64,000 nucleotides of DNA from contig CM065682.1 in NCBI GenBank assembly GCA_017654935.2, positions 35,671,441-35,735,440 of the forward strand, read 5' to 3'. The notes under the pieces were generated by a model, which did not search any database, was not told where the DNA came from, and worked only from the letters and a program-made list of their open reading frames with translations. How positions within the stretch are numbered: the stretch's first letter is position 1; every line of letters begins with the position of its first letter. The stretch is from Phymorhynchus buccinoides (lineage: Eukaryota; Mollusca; Gastropoda; Neogastropoda; Raphitomidae). Shown here piece after piece: positions 53,735 through 64,000 of this stretch. Position numbers and translations under genes: made by a program.

Positions 53735-54272
53735 AAAGAACAAGAAATCTGCTGTTGGAATGATGTATTGATGAAGTGAAGTGAGACAATGCAGTAATAA
53801 ATGTCATTTGACTTGGAAATGGCTTTCAGTTTTCGCAGCACAACTGCTTTTGCCAGTGCCCCAGGGCCCTGCTCCAACTTTGATTTCATCGAGCTATGTG
53901 TAACTCAAAACTCACTTTATTTTCATCCCACCATCACTGTACAAAAGCTTCAAATGAGACAGAATCGGTATCAGTCTTTTTTCTGTAGGGCACACCTGCA
54001 ACAGCAAACCACAAACACCCACATCTGTTACACTGTAAAAAGACTCAATTAACATAAAACACAATAACAATTAAAAATGTTGGTGGTGGATGGAGGGGGG
54101 GGGGGGGGGGGGGGGCAGGAAAGTGGGTGACAGATGGATTGAAAGGATGAATGAGAGATGAGTAGATCTAGATGAGCGGAAAAGACAGCAATTAAAGTCT
54201 GAACAGGAAAAAAGAGACAGTAAGACTGAAGGGAGGTGGACAGTTAATTATTTTTTCTTTTTTGCTGTTCCA
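53735..54272. other. No gene; poly-G tract
   Basis: G tract at 54095-54115. No exon supported. Confidence 0.5.
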
Positions 54273-54640
54273 TCTTCTGGGCCATACAGTGACGCTGCTC
54301 ACACGCTGCTCATTCCAAGTCCCACACCCAGGCTTGCTCAGGTCGCAGAATCCGAAACCAGCCATCCAAAGGGAGAGTATATTTTAGGCCGTAAGGAGGC
54401 AACCAACCGAGGAGATACTGCACTGCTGCTGAGTCACTTCAGGATCAGGATCGATAGTCGATAGGGCCACTATGTGGCATATCATCAACGAAAAACTCGA
54501 AGAGAGTACGTAAAAAAAGAAAGAAAAAAGAATAAAACCCTAAGTCTATGTGACCTGGCAAACCAGTGCCCGTTCGGAGGAGTTCAGTGGAGCCTATACG
54601 CAGGACACCATCTACTAAGCCGATTACTGACAACAATGAA
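54273..54640 (+). repeat. Interspersed repeat, copy 2 of pair with 31683-31975
   Basis: Contains CATACAGTGACGCTGCTC, CTGCTGCTGAGTCACTTC and CGCAGGACACCATCTACTAA in the same order as the other copy, with extra sequence at about 54440-54560. Confidence 0.75.
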
Positions 54641-55259
54641 TGTCTTAGTCGCCAGAGTGAATGAGGTCCTCCTCCAAGGGCATCACCATGTCTGTCCATC
54701 CACAGCTCCCCAGAAATATTGATCCCATGATTTTGACCCGAACGTACCAAAAGGCATAAACTGGATTTATAATCGAAACTGAAGTCACCATGAGAGCAGG
54801 GCATGCAAGGCCACAGAATATGAGACATTCTTTTCTTTTTGATGATTGATGGAAATGAGGTGGATGACAATGATGATGATGATGCTATGGAGTTCCGTAT
54901 CGGTCTGAGACTACGTGACAGGCCTATATTCTATGCTTTCTTTCATAATGATATCCCGGCGATAACCAGGCCCAAGAACTATAAACACCCGCAGTGTTGG
55001 TCATGAAATTAGAGCAACGCTCTCTGAATCGCATCCGTTAAGCAGATGAGGCTCGACTGTGTGATTTCAAGACAGATGATTCTTACACACAGATGTGCAT
55101 CTACTCAAGTCTCCCATCTGATGCATTGGATTTCAGGCCAGTGAATCACAAAACGATCACATTTTCACCTAAAGCACAGAGGCATATTCCGTGCCTTTAT
55201 TTTGACCCCATGATTTTAAAGATAGAATTAACACTATGTGAAGAAGGGAAGGGAGGGAA
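54641..55259. other. No gene recognised
   Basis: Possibly repeat-derived; a GAT triplet patch lies at 54865-54883. No splice-bounded exon. Confidence 0.45.
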
Positions 55260-55656
55260 TACAGTGAAACCTCCCTTATAAGACCTTCAAAAATCATCCA
55301 AAATGAGGTCTTGTAAGGGGGGGGGGGGGGGGGGGCTTATAAGGGAGGTAATTTTAATACTTACAAAGAAGGGCATCCAAAATGAGGTCTTGTAAGGGAG
55401 GGGTCTTAAAAGGGAGGTAATTTTAATACTTACAAAGAAGGGCATCCAAAATGAGGTCTTGTAAGGGAGGGGTCTTAAAAGGGAGGTAATTTTAATACTT
55501 ACAAAGAAGGGCATCCAAAATGAGGTCTTGTAAGGGAGGGGTCTTATAAGGGAGGTAATTTTAATACTTACAAAGAAGGGCAATGTCTCAGAGAAGTAGG
55601 TCTTATATGGGAGGGAGTCTTATAATGGGAGGTCTTATAAGGGAGGTTCTACTGTA
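55260..55656. mobile_element. MITE carrying an internal 69-bp tandem array
   Basis: TACAGTGAAACCTCCCTTAT at the left pairs with TAAGGGAGGTTCTACTGTA at the right. Inside, units with GGGCATCCAAAATGAGGTCT and GGGAGGTAATTTTAATACTT recur at a 69-bp period (GGGCATCC at 55371, 55440 and 55509), each containing GGGAGG/TTATAAG motifs similar to the termini. Confidence 0.9.
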
Positions 55657-55888
55657 TAATACAGACGAATGTAATAAAATTATATTGCTAAACATTCTTT
55701 ATTTAACAATTTTAACTGAATAATGTTGCTTGTTCTGAATAGAACTTTTTTTTTTAGCCTGCTTACAATTATGTTAAAGGTTATAATTCAACAAGAAAGA
55801 AAACCAGAAAAAAAAATCAACAATAAATAAACATTAGTGTTGAACAAAAAAGATCAATCAGTATTTATTGTCCTTTTCTTCTTCTTCT

Positions 55889-56241
55889 TCTGCATTCCCA
55901 GGCCATATATGGCCATAATGGGTAAGGTATGTATGTGTCCGGTTTTCAGTTTTCACTGGTCTCCCTGCTGCATTCAGCCGACACATTCCGATTTCTGGGG
56001 AGCACAAAGCAGAAAACTATTTGGAATTTTTGTGTGTGAAATAAGGGCAGGAGAATGGGCCAATAAGTCAGAAAAATAGTAGAAGACAGTAAACAAAGGA
56101 AAAGGCAGAGTCAAAGAGAGTGATAGATTAGAGGAAGTTGCAGAAGGAGGGGGGACTACTTGTACTGAAAGGGGGAGACTCGTGGAGGGGTCGGGGTCGT
56201 CCAGCTCCCCGTATGGAGGCATGAGGCATCCACCCACTGCC
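55889..56241 (+). repeat. Interspersed repeat family A copy with foldback arm
   Basis: TCTGCATTCCCAGGCCATAT to TAGAGGAAGTTG, then GTCGTCCAGCTCCCCGTATG and GAGGCAT.AGGCATCCACCCA. The last ~50 bp is the reverse complement of 56661-56712. Confidence 0.85.
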
Positions 56242-56390
56242 CTGATTGTCCTTTTAAAATACATGGCATAAAACAAAAGGATTTTTTTGCTTGCTGTCAC
56301 AATTTCAAAACTTAACAAACACCACTTATTTGTAACAAAGTAAATTAAACAATATTCAAATATTCTTCTAGCACCATAGGCAAATACATG

Positions 56391-56483
56391 CCCAAGACAT
56401 CACTCTACACTCCCACCAAATGCAGAGACATTCACTGCCAAGACAGTACCCTGCCATGCTTTTGCCTATTTTTAGAGCTTTTC
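56391..56483 (+). repeat. Repeat copy matching 25683-25770 (inverted)
   Basis: CATCACTCTACACTCCCACC, AAATGCAGAGACATTCACTG, CCCTGCCATG in order. Confidence 0.75.
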
Positions 56484-56660
56484 TCCTTCCTTCCGAATAG
56501 TAACCACAGTCACTTTTGACTATTATGTTGTTGTAAACTTTAGGAGGATCTACGGGAATGCACGAGACAATAAACTATCAAGAAGAAAAAAGTGGACAGA
56601 AGAAGAAGAAAATAGAAAACTTGGTCCAGCCAGCCAGGTCCCGCTGGTTGGTCCCAACGT

Positions 56661-57541
56661 CTGGGGCAGTGGGTGGATGTCTTGTGCCTCCATACGGGGA
56701 GCTGGACAACCCCACCCCCTGCACGAATCTCTCCTGACACATTCCGATTTTGGAGGAGCTCAAAGGAGAAAAATTATTTTGAAGATTTTTTTTTTTAAGA
56801 GGCAGGAGAATGGGCCAAGTCAGAAAGATAGGAGATTATAGAAAGCAAAGGGAAAAGGCAGAGTCAAAGAGAGTGGCAGATTATAATAATAATGCATATT
56901 TTTATAGCGCCTATTCTCAGTAAGGGCTCTAAGCACTTTACAAAGCATATTTACATTGATTAATTCTTTCACCGCCAATGTCGCATGTTATCACCACAGT
57001 GGATTAATACCTACATGTATGTCACTAAAAGGCATCAAAGAGGGCCTGCTATCCAAAGACTATTTTCTTAATTTTTGGACGTAAGGATGTGCCTAATGTT
57101 ATATATGTCACAGAGGAATTCGCAATATTGCAGGTGTTTTTTTTTCTCTACCCAGTTAAGTTTTAAGGTATTTTGGGGCTGAAAATGGCTGGCGGCGAAA
57201 GGGTTAAAAAGAAAACAGTGCACAATAAATAAGAAAACAAGAAAACAGCCAACCCAAGAACTAACGTGAAGTAGCCTTGCACACCCACACCCACAACTCC
57301 ACACACTGTCATGACACACACGCGCACACGCAATTGCACACAGACAGACACACGAAACCCCCCGCACACCCACACAGACACACGCACACACACACCCACC
57401 CAGACGCATGAATACACACACACACACGCGCGAGCACACACACACGCGGACGTGATTAGAGGCAGTTACAAGCACAGAACTTCCAGAAAGTGGGGGAACT
57501 ATTTTAAACGAAAGACACCCCCACCCACCCCGTATCCCCAA
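56661..57541 (+). repeat. Family A copy split by a nested LINE tail and (CA)n
   Basis: The first part (GACACATTCCGATTTTGGAG to AGAGTGGCAGATT) lies at 56736-56884; the last part (GATTAGAGGCAGTTACAAGC to CCGTATCCCCA) at 57453-57541. Between them: an (AAT)n-led LINE 3' tail (TTTTATAGCGCCTATTCTCA, AAGCACTTTACAAAGC) at 56884-56955 and a CA-rich block at 57280-57445. Confidence 0.8.
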
Positions 57542-57690
57542 GAGCATAGATATGTTCTCAAATCCCTTTTGCTGAAAGAGTGGAGGAGTACCATAGCACA
57601 TAGGCAAACCGGCAAGGCATCTTCACCGAACAAAATTTAGCCCAGCCCGTTAGAGTAGCAGCAGACCTCTCTGCTATCTGGCATACATAC

Positions 57691-57914
57691 CAGGGCTCCC
57701 AATCGTCCCGCAAAACAAGGGGTCCCAGGGACTCCTTCACTTACAGAATAGAGGGTCCTAGAGGCGGGATAGAGGATCCCAGTGGCATTGCAAATGCTAA
57801 AAAGAATGTTTCTAATGCATCCCTGGGACCCCCTGTACATTCTTTTAAACTTAAAGGGTCCTTGAGAATTTTAGTGCTTCATAGACCCCAAAATGGGGGT
57901 CCCCGGGAGCCCTG
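57691..57914. mobile_element. Second copy of the CAGGGCTCCC element
   Basis: Ends CAGGGCTCCC and GGGAGCCCTG. Shares AATCGTCCCGCAAAACAAGG, GGCATTGCAAATGCTAAAAA and GTGCTTCATAGACCCCAAA with 40252-40468. No clear target-site duplication. Confidence 0.88.
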
Positions 57915-58746
57915 CAAACACACTTGTGACACTAGACTAGTAGACATAGGCCTACTAGTACTACAGGCCTAGTAAGTAGTGACATCAGGAACACTCAACA
58001 GTTTTACAAATAATTTAGATAAACATTGGGAAGACTATTGCTTCCAAACAAATATTAATATGAATTAGGAGGTTATGCCAAGATCGTACGCATACCCATA
58101 CAAAACAACGACTGAAAAATAAAACAAAAATATGTATAGCCGGCAAAAGGCTGTGAAGCCTAAAGTGCCAATGCTATGCTATGCTACTGTAGTAGTACTG
58201 TACTAGGAAGTTTGGACTCTTCTCTAGTATTCTCAATAGTTAGGCCTAATTCTCTCTCTCATTCAATATAACAGTTGACAGTTGTTGATCATGCATGTGC
58301 TACCTCGCCTTGAGTTTTCGGAAGAAGAACACGATTTCTTTTTACCTGAATTTATATTTTTTCGGTGAAGAGAAGATTGAAAGAATGAAGAAAAACATTT
58401 GCTTTCAACTTGATAAAAGCTACGTGAGTTACAATGAGTGATCTCCCTTGTGGTGATGGTGGTGGTGATGATGGCGGTGCAGTGGAGTGAGGTACTAGTA
58501 GATAGTAAAGTACTTCGATTCTAACAATTATGTGTTTCTTGTGTGCGCGCGTAAGCAAAAGGAAGATAGATTAATTTGGCACACACTTGGACGCCAGTGT
58601 GTTCGTGCATGAACGCAAATTACTCCAAAATTCAGGCAAATAAAAATTATACCTAAAATACAGTTCCTACTTTCGATTTTAGGGGAATCTTTTCCTTTCC
58701 ATTTAAAGTGACTACAATCACTTCTTCTTCTTCTTACTCTCATTAC
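57915..58746. other. No gene recognised
   Basis: AT-rich non-coding sequence with GGT-rich (58448-58477) and CTT-rich (58721-58735) patches. Confidence 0.5.
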
Positions 58747-59452
58747 AACTTGTGGCGGTGCCATAGCCGATGAGGTTTAACCGAGGCGTGGTCACCGCTA
58801 CAGCTATCTGTATTCATTTTTAAAAATCGGGACTTTACTGGTTTCGTACTGCCTCCGGGCATTGCCTCCATATTTGTATTTACAAATGTCCCATATGTGT
58901 CTGATTCAGACCAAGAGGACGTCAAACTCCATTTTCTCCTTCTTCTTCTTCTTCTCTTCAGGACTTGCTGATTATGTCACTAGTATTTTGGTGGATATGC
59001 GGAGGTGCACACAGAAATTATGGCCTACTGTATAGGCCCTACAGAGAAGATAAGAGGTCGAAGAAAATAAGTATAAAAACCTAAGCTATATACTGTAGAG
59101 GTACTTATACAAGAGGACGTAAAACTCCATTTTCTCTTCTGTATAGGTACTTTTAAACTTGGTCCGATGGGGACCACTTCTATTTTTAACTCAATTAAAA
59201 TCTTGGTTTTTTTTTTTTTTTTTTAGATCGATGCAGCCAAACTAGCGAAAAAAATGGAGTTTTACGTCCTCTTGGTCTGAATCAGACACATATGGGACAT
59301 TTGTAAATACAAATATGGTGGGAACAATACTGGAGGCAATGCCCGGAGGCATTACGAAACCAGTAAAGTCCCGATTGTTTAATTAATACAGATAGCTGTA
59401 GCGGTGACCACGCCTCGGTTAAACCTCATCGGCTATGGCACCGCCACAAGTT
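58747..59452. mobile_element. Foldback element with ~195-bp arms
   Basis: The left arm 58747-58940 (AACTTGTGGCGGTGCCATAG onward) is the reverse complement of the right arm 59250-59452 (ending GGCTATGGCACCGCCACAAG then TT). The spacer of about 310 bp contains a further short piece of the arm (GAGGACGTAAAACTCCATTT at 59113). Single arms occur as solo repeats at 7605, 25990, 26315 and 34873. Confidence 0.93.
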
Positions 59453-59954
59453 AGTAAAGGCAGTAGTGCAGCCAAACTATTTTTTACATTTCTTTTTTAA
59501 TAATAAAAAGATTCGTGTAAAAATAACACAAATGTAAATATGTTTTATAAAAAAAGACCTTTTTTGAATTTTAAAATTTTGTTATTGTTCTTAAAAAATG
59601 CGTGGTCCTGAAATTTTAATCCTAGCTTATTCCCCTAAGCCTAACTTAGGAAAAATTGTAAAAAATAAAGAGGTATGTCCCATATGTGCCTTCCCAGGTC
59701 GAGAGGACGTAAAGCTCAAATGTACGATGTAAAAATAAAGAATTTTACTCTAACAAACATATTTTAACGTAGCGCCAGGCCAGACATGGTATAATTAACT
59801 AAAATCTTTCCAATTAAAACCTAAAAAATCTAAAGTACTAAGAAATGTTCTCCTTTCTTTTCCTAACTATATTTAAATAAAAGTTAAACTTGATTTAAAG
59901 AAATGTCCCACATGGTTAATTCCGGGAGGACGTAAAACAAAACTTTTCTTGTTC
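59453..59954. other. No gene recognised
   Basis: Very AT-rich. Fragments such as GTCCCATATGTGCC and GAGGACGTAAA (59688-59711, 59930-59939) are scattered debris of the foldback arm. Confidence 0.5.
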
Positions 59955-60165
59955 TAGAGGTTTTCGTTCTGTAGAGGTTTTCTTTTACTTTTTTTAATAT
60001 GTCGTTCTTATGCATGTTATTTTACCTTTTACTTTTCTTCTTCTGTAGAGGTTTTCTTTACTTTTTTTTAATATGTCGTTCTTATGCATGTTATTTTACC
60101 TTTTTTTTTTAGAGGTTTTCTTTCCCCCAAAAATGTCGTTTGCATGTTATTTTACCTTTTTTGTC
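59955..60165. repeat. Tandem array, ~80-bp unit, three copies
   Basis: Units contain AGAGGTTTTCTTT, AATATGTCGTTCTTATGCAT and GTTATTTTACCTTTT; the third copy is shortened. Confidence 0.88.
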
Positions 60166-60501
60166 TAACATCACCAAAAAATGTTTGCATGATGTCTAAC
60201 ATCACGATCTATGTGAAAAGACATTAAATTAAAGATTCATTCATTCACCCTAAGCTAAAAAAAAAAGAGGAAAAAAAGAAGAAAGCTGTATGTTTTTCAC
60301 TTTATTGAGAATTAATAAGCAGCTAGCCCTAGACACAACTTGCTGAAGATATACTGGGCAGCTGTTTAATTGGTGTGGGAGCGACGCTGGCGTTCTCTGG
60401 TGCCGCTGTCAGTTGCGAGTTTCTCAATCTTTAATTAAGCCTCTTCATTGTCACCAAGTCGTTTTGCACTTTATAAGTAGGCTTATACAGCACTGATCTT
60501 T

Positions 60502-60655
60502 TATAATAATAATGGGAATTTATATAGCGCTCTTTCTCACATGAGCTCAGTGCGCTTTACATTGATAACAAGGACATTAAAGGCAAACAAATATTAATCA
60601 TTAGAAAGTAAAATAAGCACGATGCTTACACACAACGTTCTCTTACTTCCTTACT

Positions 60656-60689
<34 letters not shown>

Positions 60690-61068
60690 CACGCGCGCGC
60701 GCGCGCACACACACACACACACACGCACACATACACACACATGCATGCGCACACGCACACTCGCACACAATTAATTATACAAGTAAAATAGTTACAACAT
60801 GAACATTCTAAGAAGAAACATAGAGACCACATTCACATTCCCAATCAAGTTTGAATACAATACTGCAACTTGAAATAAAATCATACTGCCATCGACATAC
60901 CAATTACATGACTAATTATAATAGACAAATTTTGCAAAAACAAAAATACCCTTCTACCTCATTTACAAGCATTTAAAGTTTACAAGACGTAGACATTCTA
61001 CATACAAAATACGAATAATAAAATAATTGTAAATACATTTTTTACAAGATTTCTGCAATAAAACGGAC

Positions 61069-61099
<31 letters not shown>

Positions 61100-61441
61100 A
61101 CACACCTCACACACAAACACTAATCAATCATAATATGTCCGAAACAAGTGAGTTTTAAGGGCAGAGCGAAAGGCGGAAATAGAGTCAGATGAGCGGACAT
61201 GTTGTGGGAGGGAATTCCATAAGTGAGGTGCTAAATAGTAGAAAGATCGTTCACCAAACGATTTTGTGTGGACCCGAGGAACCTTGAGTGTGCAGCAGTC
61301 AGAGGAAGAACGTAGGGAGCGAGCAGGTAAGTAGACAGTTACTAGTTCGGAGAGATAGACGGGACCAGAGGAGTGAACAGCACCGAAACAAAGGCAAGCT
61401 ATTTTATACTTGATTCTAGCCTCTACTGGAAGCCAGTGCAA
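60502..61441 (-). mobile_element. 5'-truncated LINE, reverse-transcriptase tail to 3' end
   Basis: Minus-strand frame 61441-61124 is MHWLPVEARIKYKIACLCFG, then a stretch containing YYLAPHLWNSLPQHVRSSDS and FRSALKTHLFRTYYD with a stop: the thumb/C-terminus of a non-LTR reverse transcriptase. The 3' UTR includes microsatellites (60655-60770, 61069-61106) and ends in AAAGAGCGCTATATAAATTC followed by (CATT/ATT)n at 60502-60530. The intact frame suggests a fairly recent insertion. Clade (CR1/L2 or similar) not determined. Confidence 0.85.
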
Positions 61442-61812
61442 GTTACGAAGATGAGGTGTTATATGATCAGAACGTGGAATTTTACCGCTCAGAAGAAAAA
61501 ATAACCAACAACTGTATCCATCGACAAAAAAAAAGCTAGGCCTACTTTTACGATCACTTTACCTTTTGGAGTCAAAACACTGAATGTCTCTTATTATTGA
61601 GATAATAAAGTAGCCTATTGCTGAATTGAAACGCAGGATTTGGGCATAACTGTCCGAATTTGTTCATAACATTTTTAATTTTACAAATTTGATTTGCTGA
61701 TAACAACTAGAAAGTTATCAATAGAATATAATTCAATTACTTAACATAATCAGTTTTTATTTCAAATTTTAAAGTTTTCATGTTTGATTATGTTGGAAAA
61801 TTCAAATGATGT

Positions 61813-61855
<43 letters not shown>

Positions 61856-62160
61856 CATAACCTATAAAATAACATTTGTTTCAGCCTCAGTGTCTGTTGA
61901 TCATTTAAAAATATTTTTATTTTTATCAGTCCACGAACAAACTCACAGGCTGTAAGTAACCTTTCAGTCATTAGCATGAAATTAATATAAGATGTAGGCC
62001 TTATATGTGGAAAGGGGGGGGGGGGGGGGGACTTGATTACATTTTGGTATGTTCAATCGCCTTTGTCTAACCAATATACCACACATAGCGTTAACATTTA
62101 TATACTTTGCCTCTTGACAGACAGGTCCCAACACCATCTCGTATATTTATTTTCTGCATC
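61442..62160. other. No gene; GT and poly-G tracts
   Basis: GT tract at 61815-61853 and a G tract at 62015-62030. Confidence 0.6.
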
Positions 62161-62412
62161 TTAAGGCGGGCGACAGACTATGCGACTGCCTCATATGACT
62201 CGATCAGGTCGTGACGTGGATCAAATTTTGTTTCCCGCACAGAAGAGGTCACAAGCCATCTGACTCGATCAGCTCGATTTAGAACCCGCCCTGTCACCTG
62301 ACTGGGGCCGACTGAGTCAGACCGATCGAGCAGGATGGTATGCAAATGAGGTGAAACGTCACGACCTGATCGACTCAGTCACGAGGCAGTCACATAGTCT
62401 GTCGCCGGCTTA
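62161..62412. mobile_element. Palindromic MITE with TTA flanks
   Basis: GGCGACAGACTATG(C)GACTG at the left pairs with CAGTCACATAGTCTGTCGCC at the right; the arms extend about 55 bp through CGATCAGGTCGTGACGT. TTA at both ends (62161-62163, 62410-62412) suggests a PIF/Harbinger-like element. Confidence 0.88.
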
Positions 62413-62902
62413 GACAAGCAGGATGTGTATGCATATAGGCCTAGGGGCCTAGTTTTGGGGCTATATGTGTAAGGGCACGGGAAGAAGGCAGAAACAATGG
62501 GGAGAGAGAGAGAGGGGGGGGGGGGGGGGAGATTCAACGGGGGTCGTTGCGCTTCAATGACTTGTTGCCCAGTTGCTGCAGGGGGGAATGTAAATTATTC
62601 AGCCGCACAATTCCAATACAGCCTCTTTGTGGAGCATCCGATTTCGCGTATCCGGTTAAAACCAAGACAAACCGGAAAGTTTTGACAAGTGACGCTTAAA
62701 AAATCCACCAACCATCGGCTATAGCTAGTTCCGAGGCCATTCAGTGTGTCCGGGATCGGGAGGTTAGTCGTCGAAAAGGAACTTCTTAGATCCGGTTGGA
62801 ATCAAAAGTGCAACTGTTAGAAAACTTTAGGCCTACTATCAGCCATTCATGTTTCACATCTGAATCTGTTGACGCTGACCTGTCCTTACCAAATTATTCG
62901 TA

Positions 62903-62950
<48 letters not shown>

Positions 62951-64000
62951 CGGCCGGGGGGTCCCGCTAGGGGCTAGGGTGCTGCATAGGTACTAGGTTC
63001 CGGGTTAAGGGGCAATGCCATTTGGGGGGCCCATGGGGCGAAGTCCCCGGAAAGTTAGTGAATATTAAGTAAAAAATCGAGTCATTTTAGGGTAAATGAG
63101 GGGAGGGGGTGTCCGGAAACCCAGGACCCTTCCCCCGATCTGCCTCTGCCTCCGGATTGAATTATGGCTCCCCCCACCTGCGTGCGCATCTCGACCCTTC
63201 CAACGGAAGTGTCGCCATCTTAGTCAGATTTGTGTGTAAACAGCATCGATCTGGCATTTTTCAAAAAAAGTTACTGACTAAGTTGGCGGTCTCCCATAAT
63301 ATGGCACGCTCCTTGTGGCCGGATATGACGACACGTGGGTACAAGCCATACAGCGTCGTGCGTTCCGGCAGGCAGAACTAAAAATCAACAGAAACCAAAG
63401 GAACAAACCCCGACCGGCACAGCCCCAACCTCCACTGCCACTTTTTGCTAGGGAGGGAGCAATCGATAGACTTGGAATGAGAGGGTGGTGAGCTACTGCT
63501 TGAAGTGTACCCAGCTATGACCTTCCGCAGAAGCTGCTGGAAGCTAGGGGATTCTAAACAGGAACAGTTCTGGGGAAAAGAATTGAATTTGAAAGAATCC
63601 GGAACAGTTCACACACTTAGTTAAATTGGGGGGAGCTTAAGTGTGTGAATTGTTTTGGGTCCAAGGAGCCTAGATGTGTGAATCAAAGTTGTTTTGGGTC
63701 CAATGTTTTCTTCATATAAGGACATTCCCGAACTGATGCAAGCACCGCTTGAAATTCTTATTGCTATGGATGAATTGAGGTGTAGGGATTATCGGTGTCG
63801 GAACCAACCAAACTGGAACTAGAAATGCATTGTGACAATGAAAACCCGGCCAAAGTTTTGTTCTCTCCACCACCCTCCACCCCCACTCCCTCCATCACCC
63901 CCCCCCCCATCACCCGCACCTCCACTCCACCCCCTGCACCCCCCCCCCCCCCACACACACACCACTTCTCACTCCCCCAAAATGCATAAAAACCCAGTTT
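62413..64000. other. No gene; homopolymers and GC-rich repeat debris
   Basis: Poly-G at 62514-62529 and 62904-62950, GC-rich fragment with GGCAATGCC and GGGGCGAAGTCCCC (62990-63050), a 17-bp inverted repeat around 63602-63652 (ACAGTTCACACACTTAG and CTTAAGTGTGTGAATTGT), and C-rich tracts at 63875-63950. The frame at 63109-63381 lacks support. Confidence 0.55.

Noticed and set aside
54445..54870. 141-residue minus-strand ORF with GELWMDRHGDALGGG
   Set aside because: Largely falls in a dispersed repeat that has a non-coding copy at 31683-31975.
55287..55583. Repeat protein of the MPFFVSIKITSLLRPLPYKT type
   Set aside because: Frame through the 69-bp tandem array inside a MITE; repeats at DNA level explain it.
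57068..57607. Cys/Val-rich minus-strand ORF
   Set aside because: CA/GT microsatellite read-through within a nested repeat.
63109..63381. 90-residue plus-strand ORF near the right end
   Set aside because: GC-rich repeat debris with no splice sites or recognisable protein features.

Overview
This is eukaryotic, intron-rich animal DNA: small exons with GT/AG boundaries, very long dinucleotide microsatellites, many short inverted-repeat transposons, a tRNA-derived SINE and truncated LINEs, and a 500-base assembly gap (31001-31500). The repeat types and the single-copy genes suggest a lophotrochozoan, most likely a mollusc such as a gastropod. That is an inference from composition, not a database result. 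Nearly all long open frames here are read-throughs of microsatellites; the real genes are chains of short exons.

Layout. (1) About 480-21463, minus strand: exons of one or more unidentified genes. The best chain starts at an ATG at 21463 and runs through eight proposed exons to 14814, including possible 28-nt and 16-nt micro-exons. A separate signal-peptide-like exon lies at 6052-6222, and further exon-like blocks lie at 3920-4001, 1641-1689 and 481-546; the last two are a tandem duplication. (2) 21464-21649: a compact spacer between two divergent start codons, probably a bidirectional promoter. (3) 21650-30466, plus strand: nine exons of a MEIOB orthologue (meiosis-specific OB-fold ssDNA-binding protein); its 3' exons are not visible and may lie in the gap. 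(4) 36183-42549, plus strand: a complete seven-exon orthologue of the uncharacterised human protein C7orf57; the splice phases close perfectly and give 319 residues. (5) 42550-64000: mostly repeats and decayed satellites, plus an uncertain, apparently frameshifted membrane-protein fragment at 53012-53290 (minus) and LINE reverse-transcriptase tails.

The repeat landscape is rich: at least six MITE families with visible terminal inverted repeats, two foldback elements, a recurrent family of about 330 bp with two alternative heads, a 104-bp satellite that abuts an exon, and a short inverted-repeat element that landed exactly on a C7orf57 splice donor and duplicated it. No bacterial-style operon, CRISPR array, rRNA or functional tRNA gene is visible.

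The genes do not form an obvious pathway. MEIOB acts in meiotic recombination and C7orf57 is of unknown role; the minus-strand gene sharing the MEIOB promoter may be co-expressed with it, which is a testable inference.
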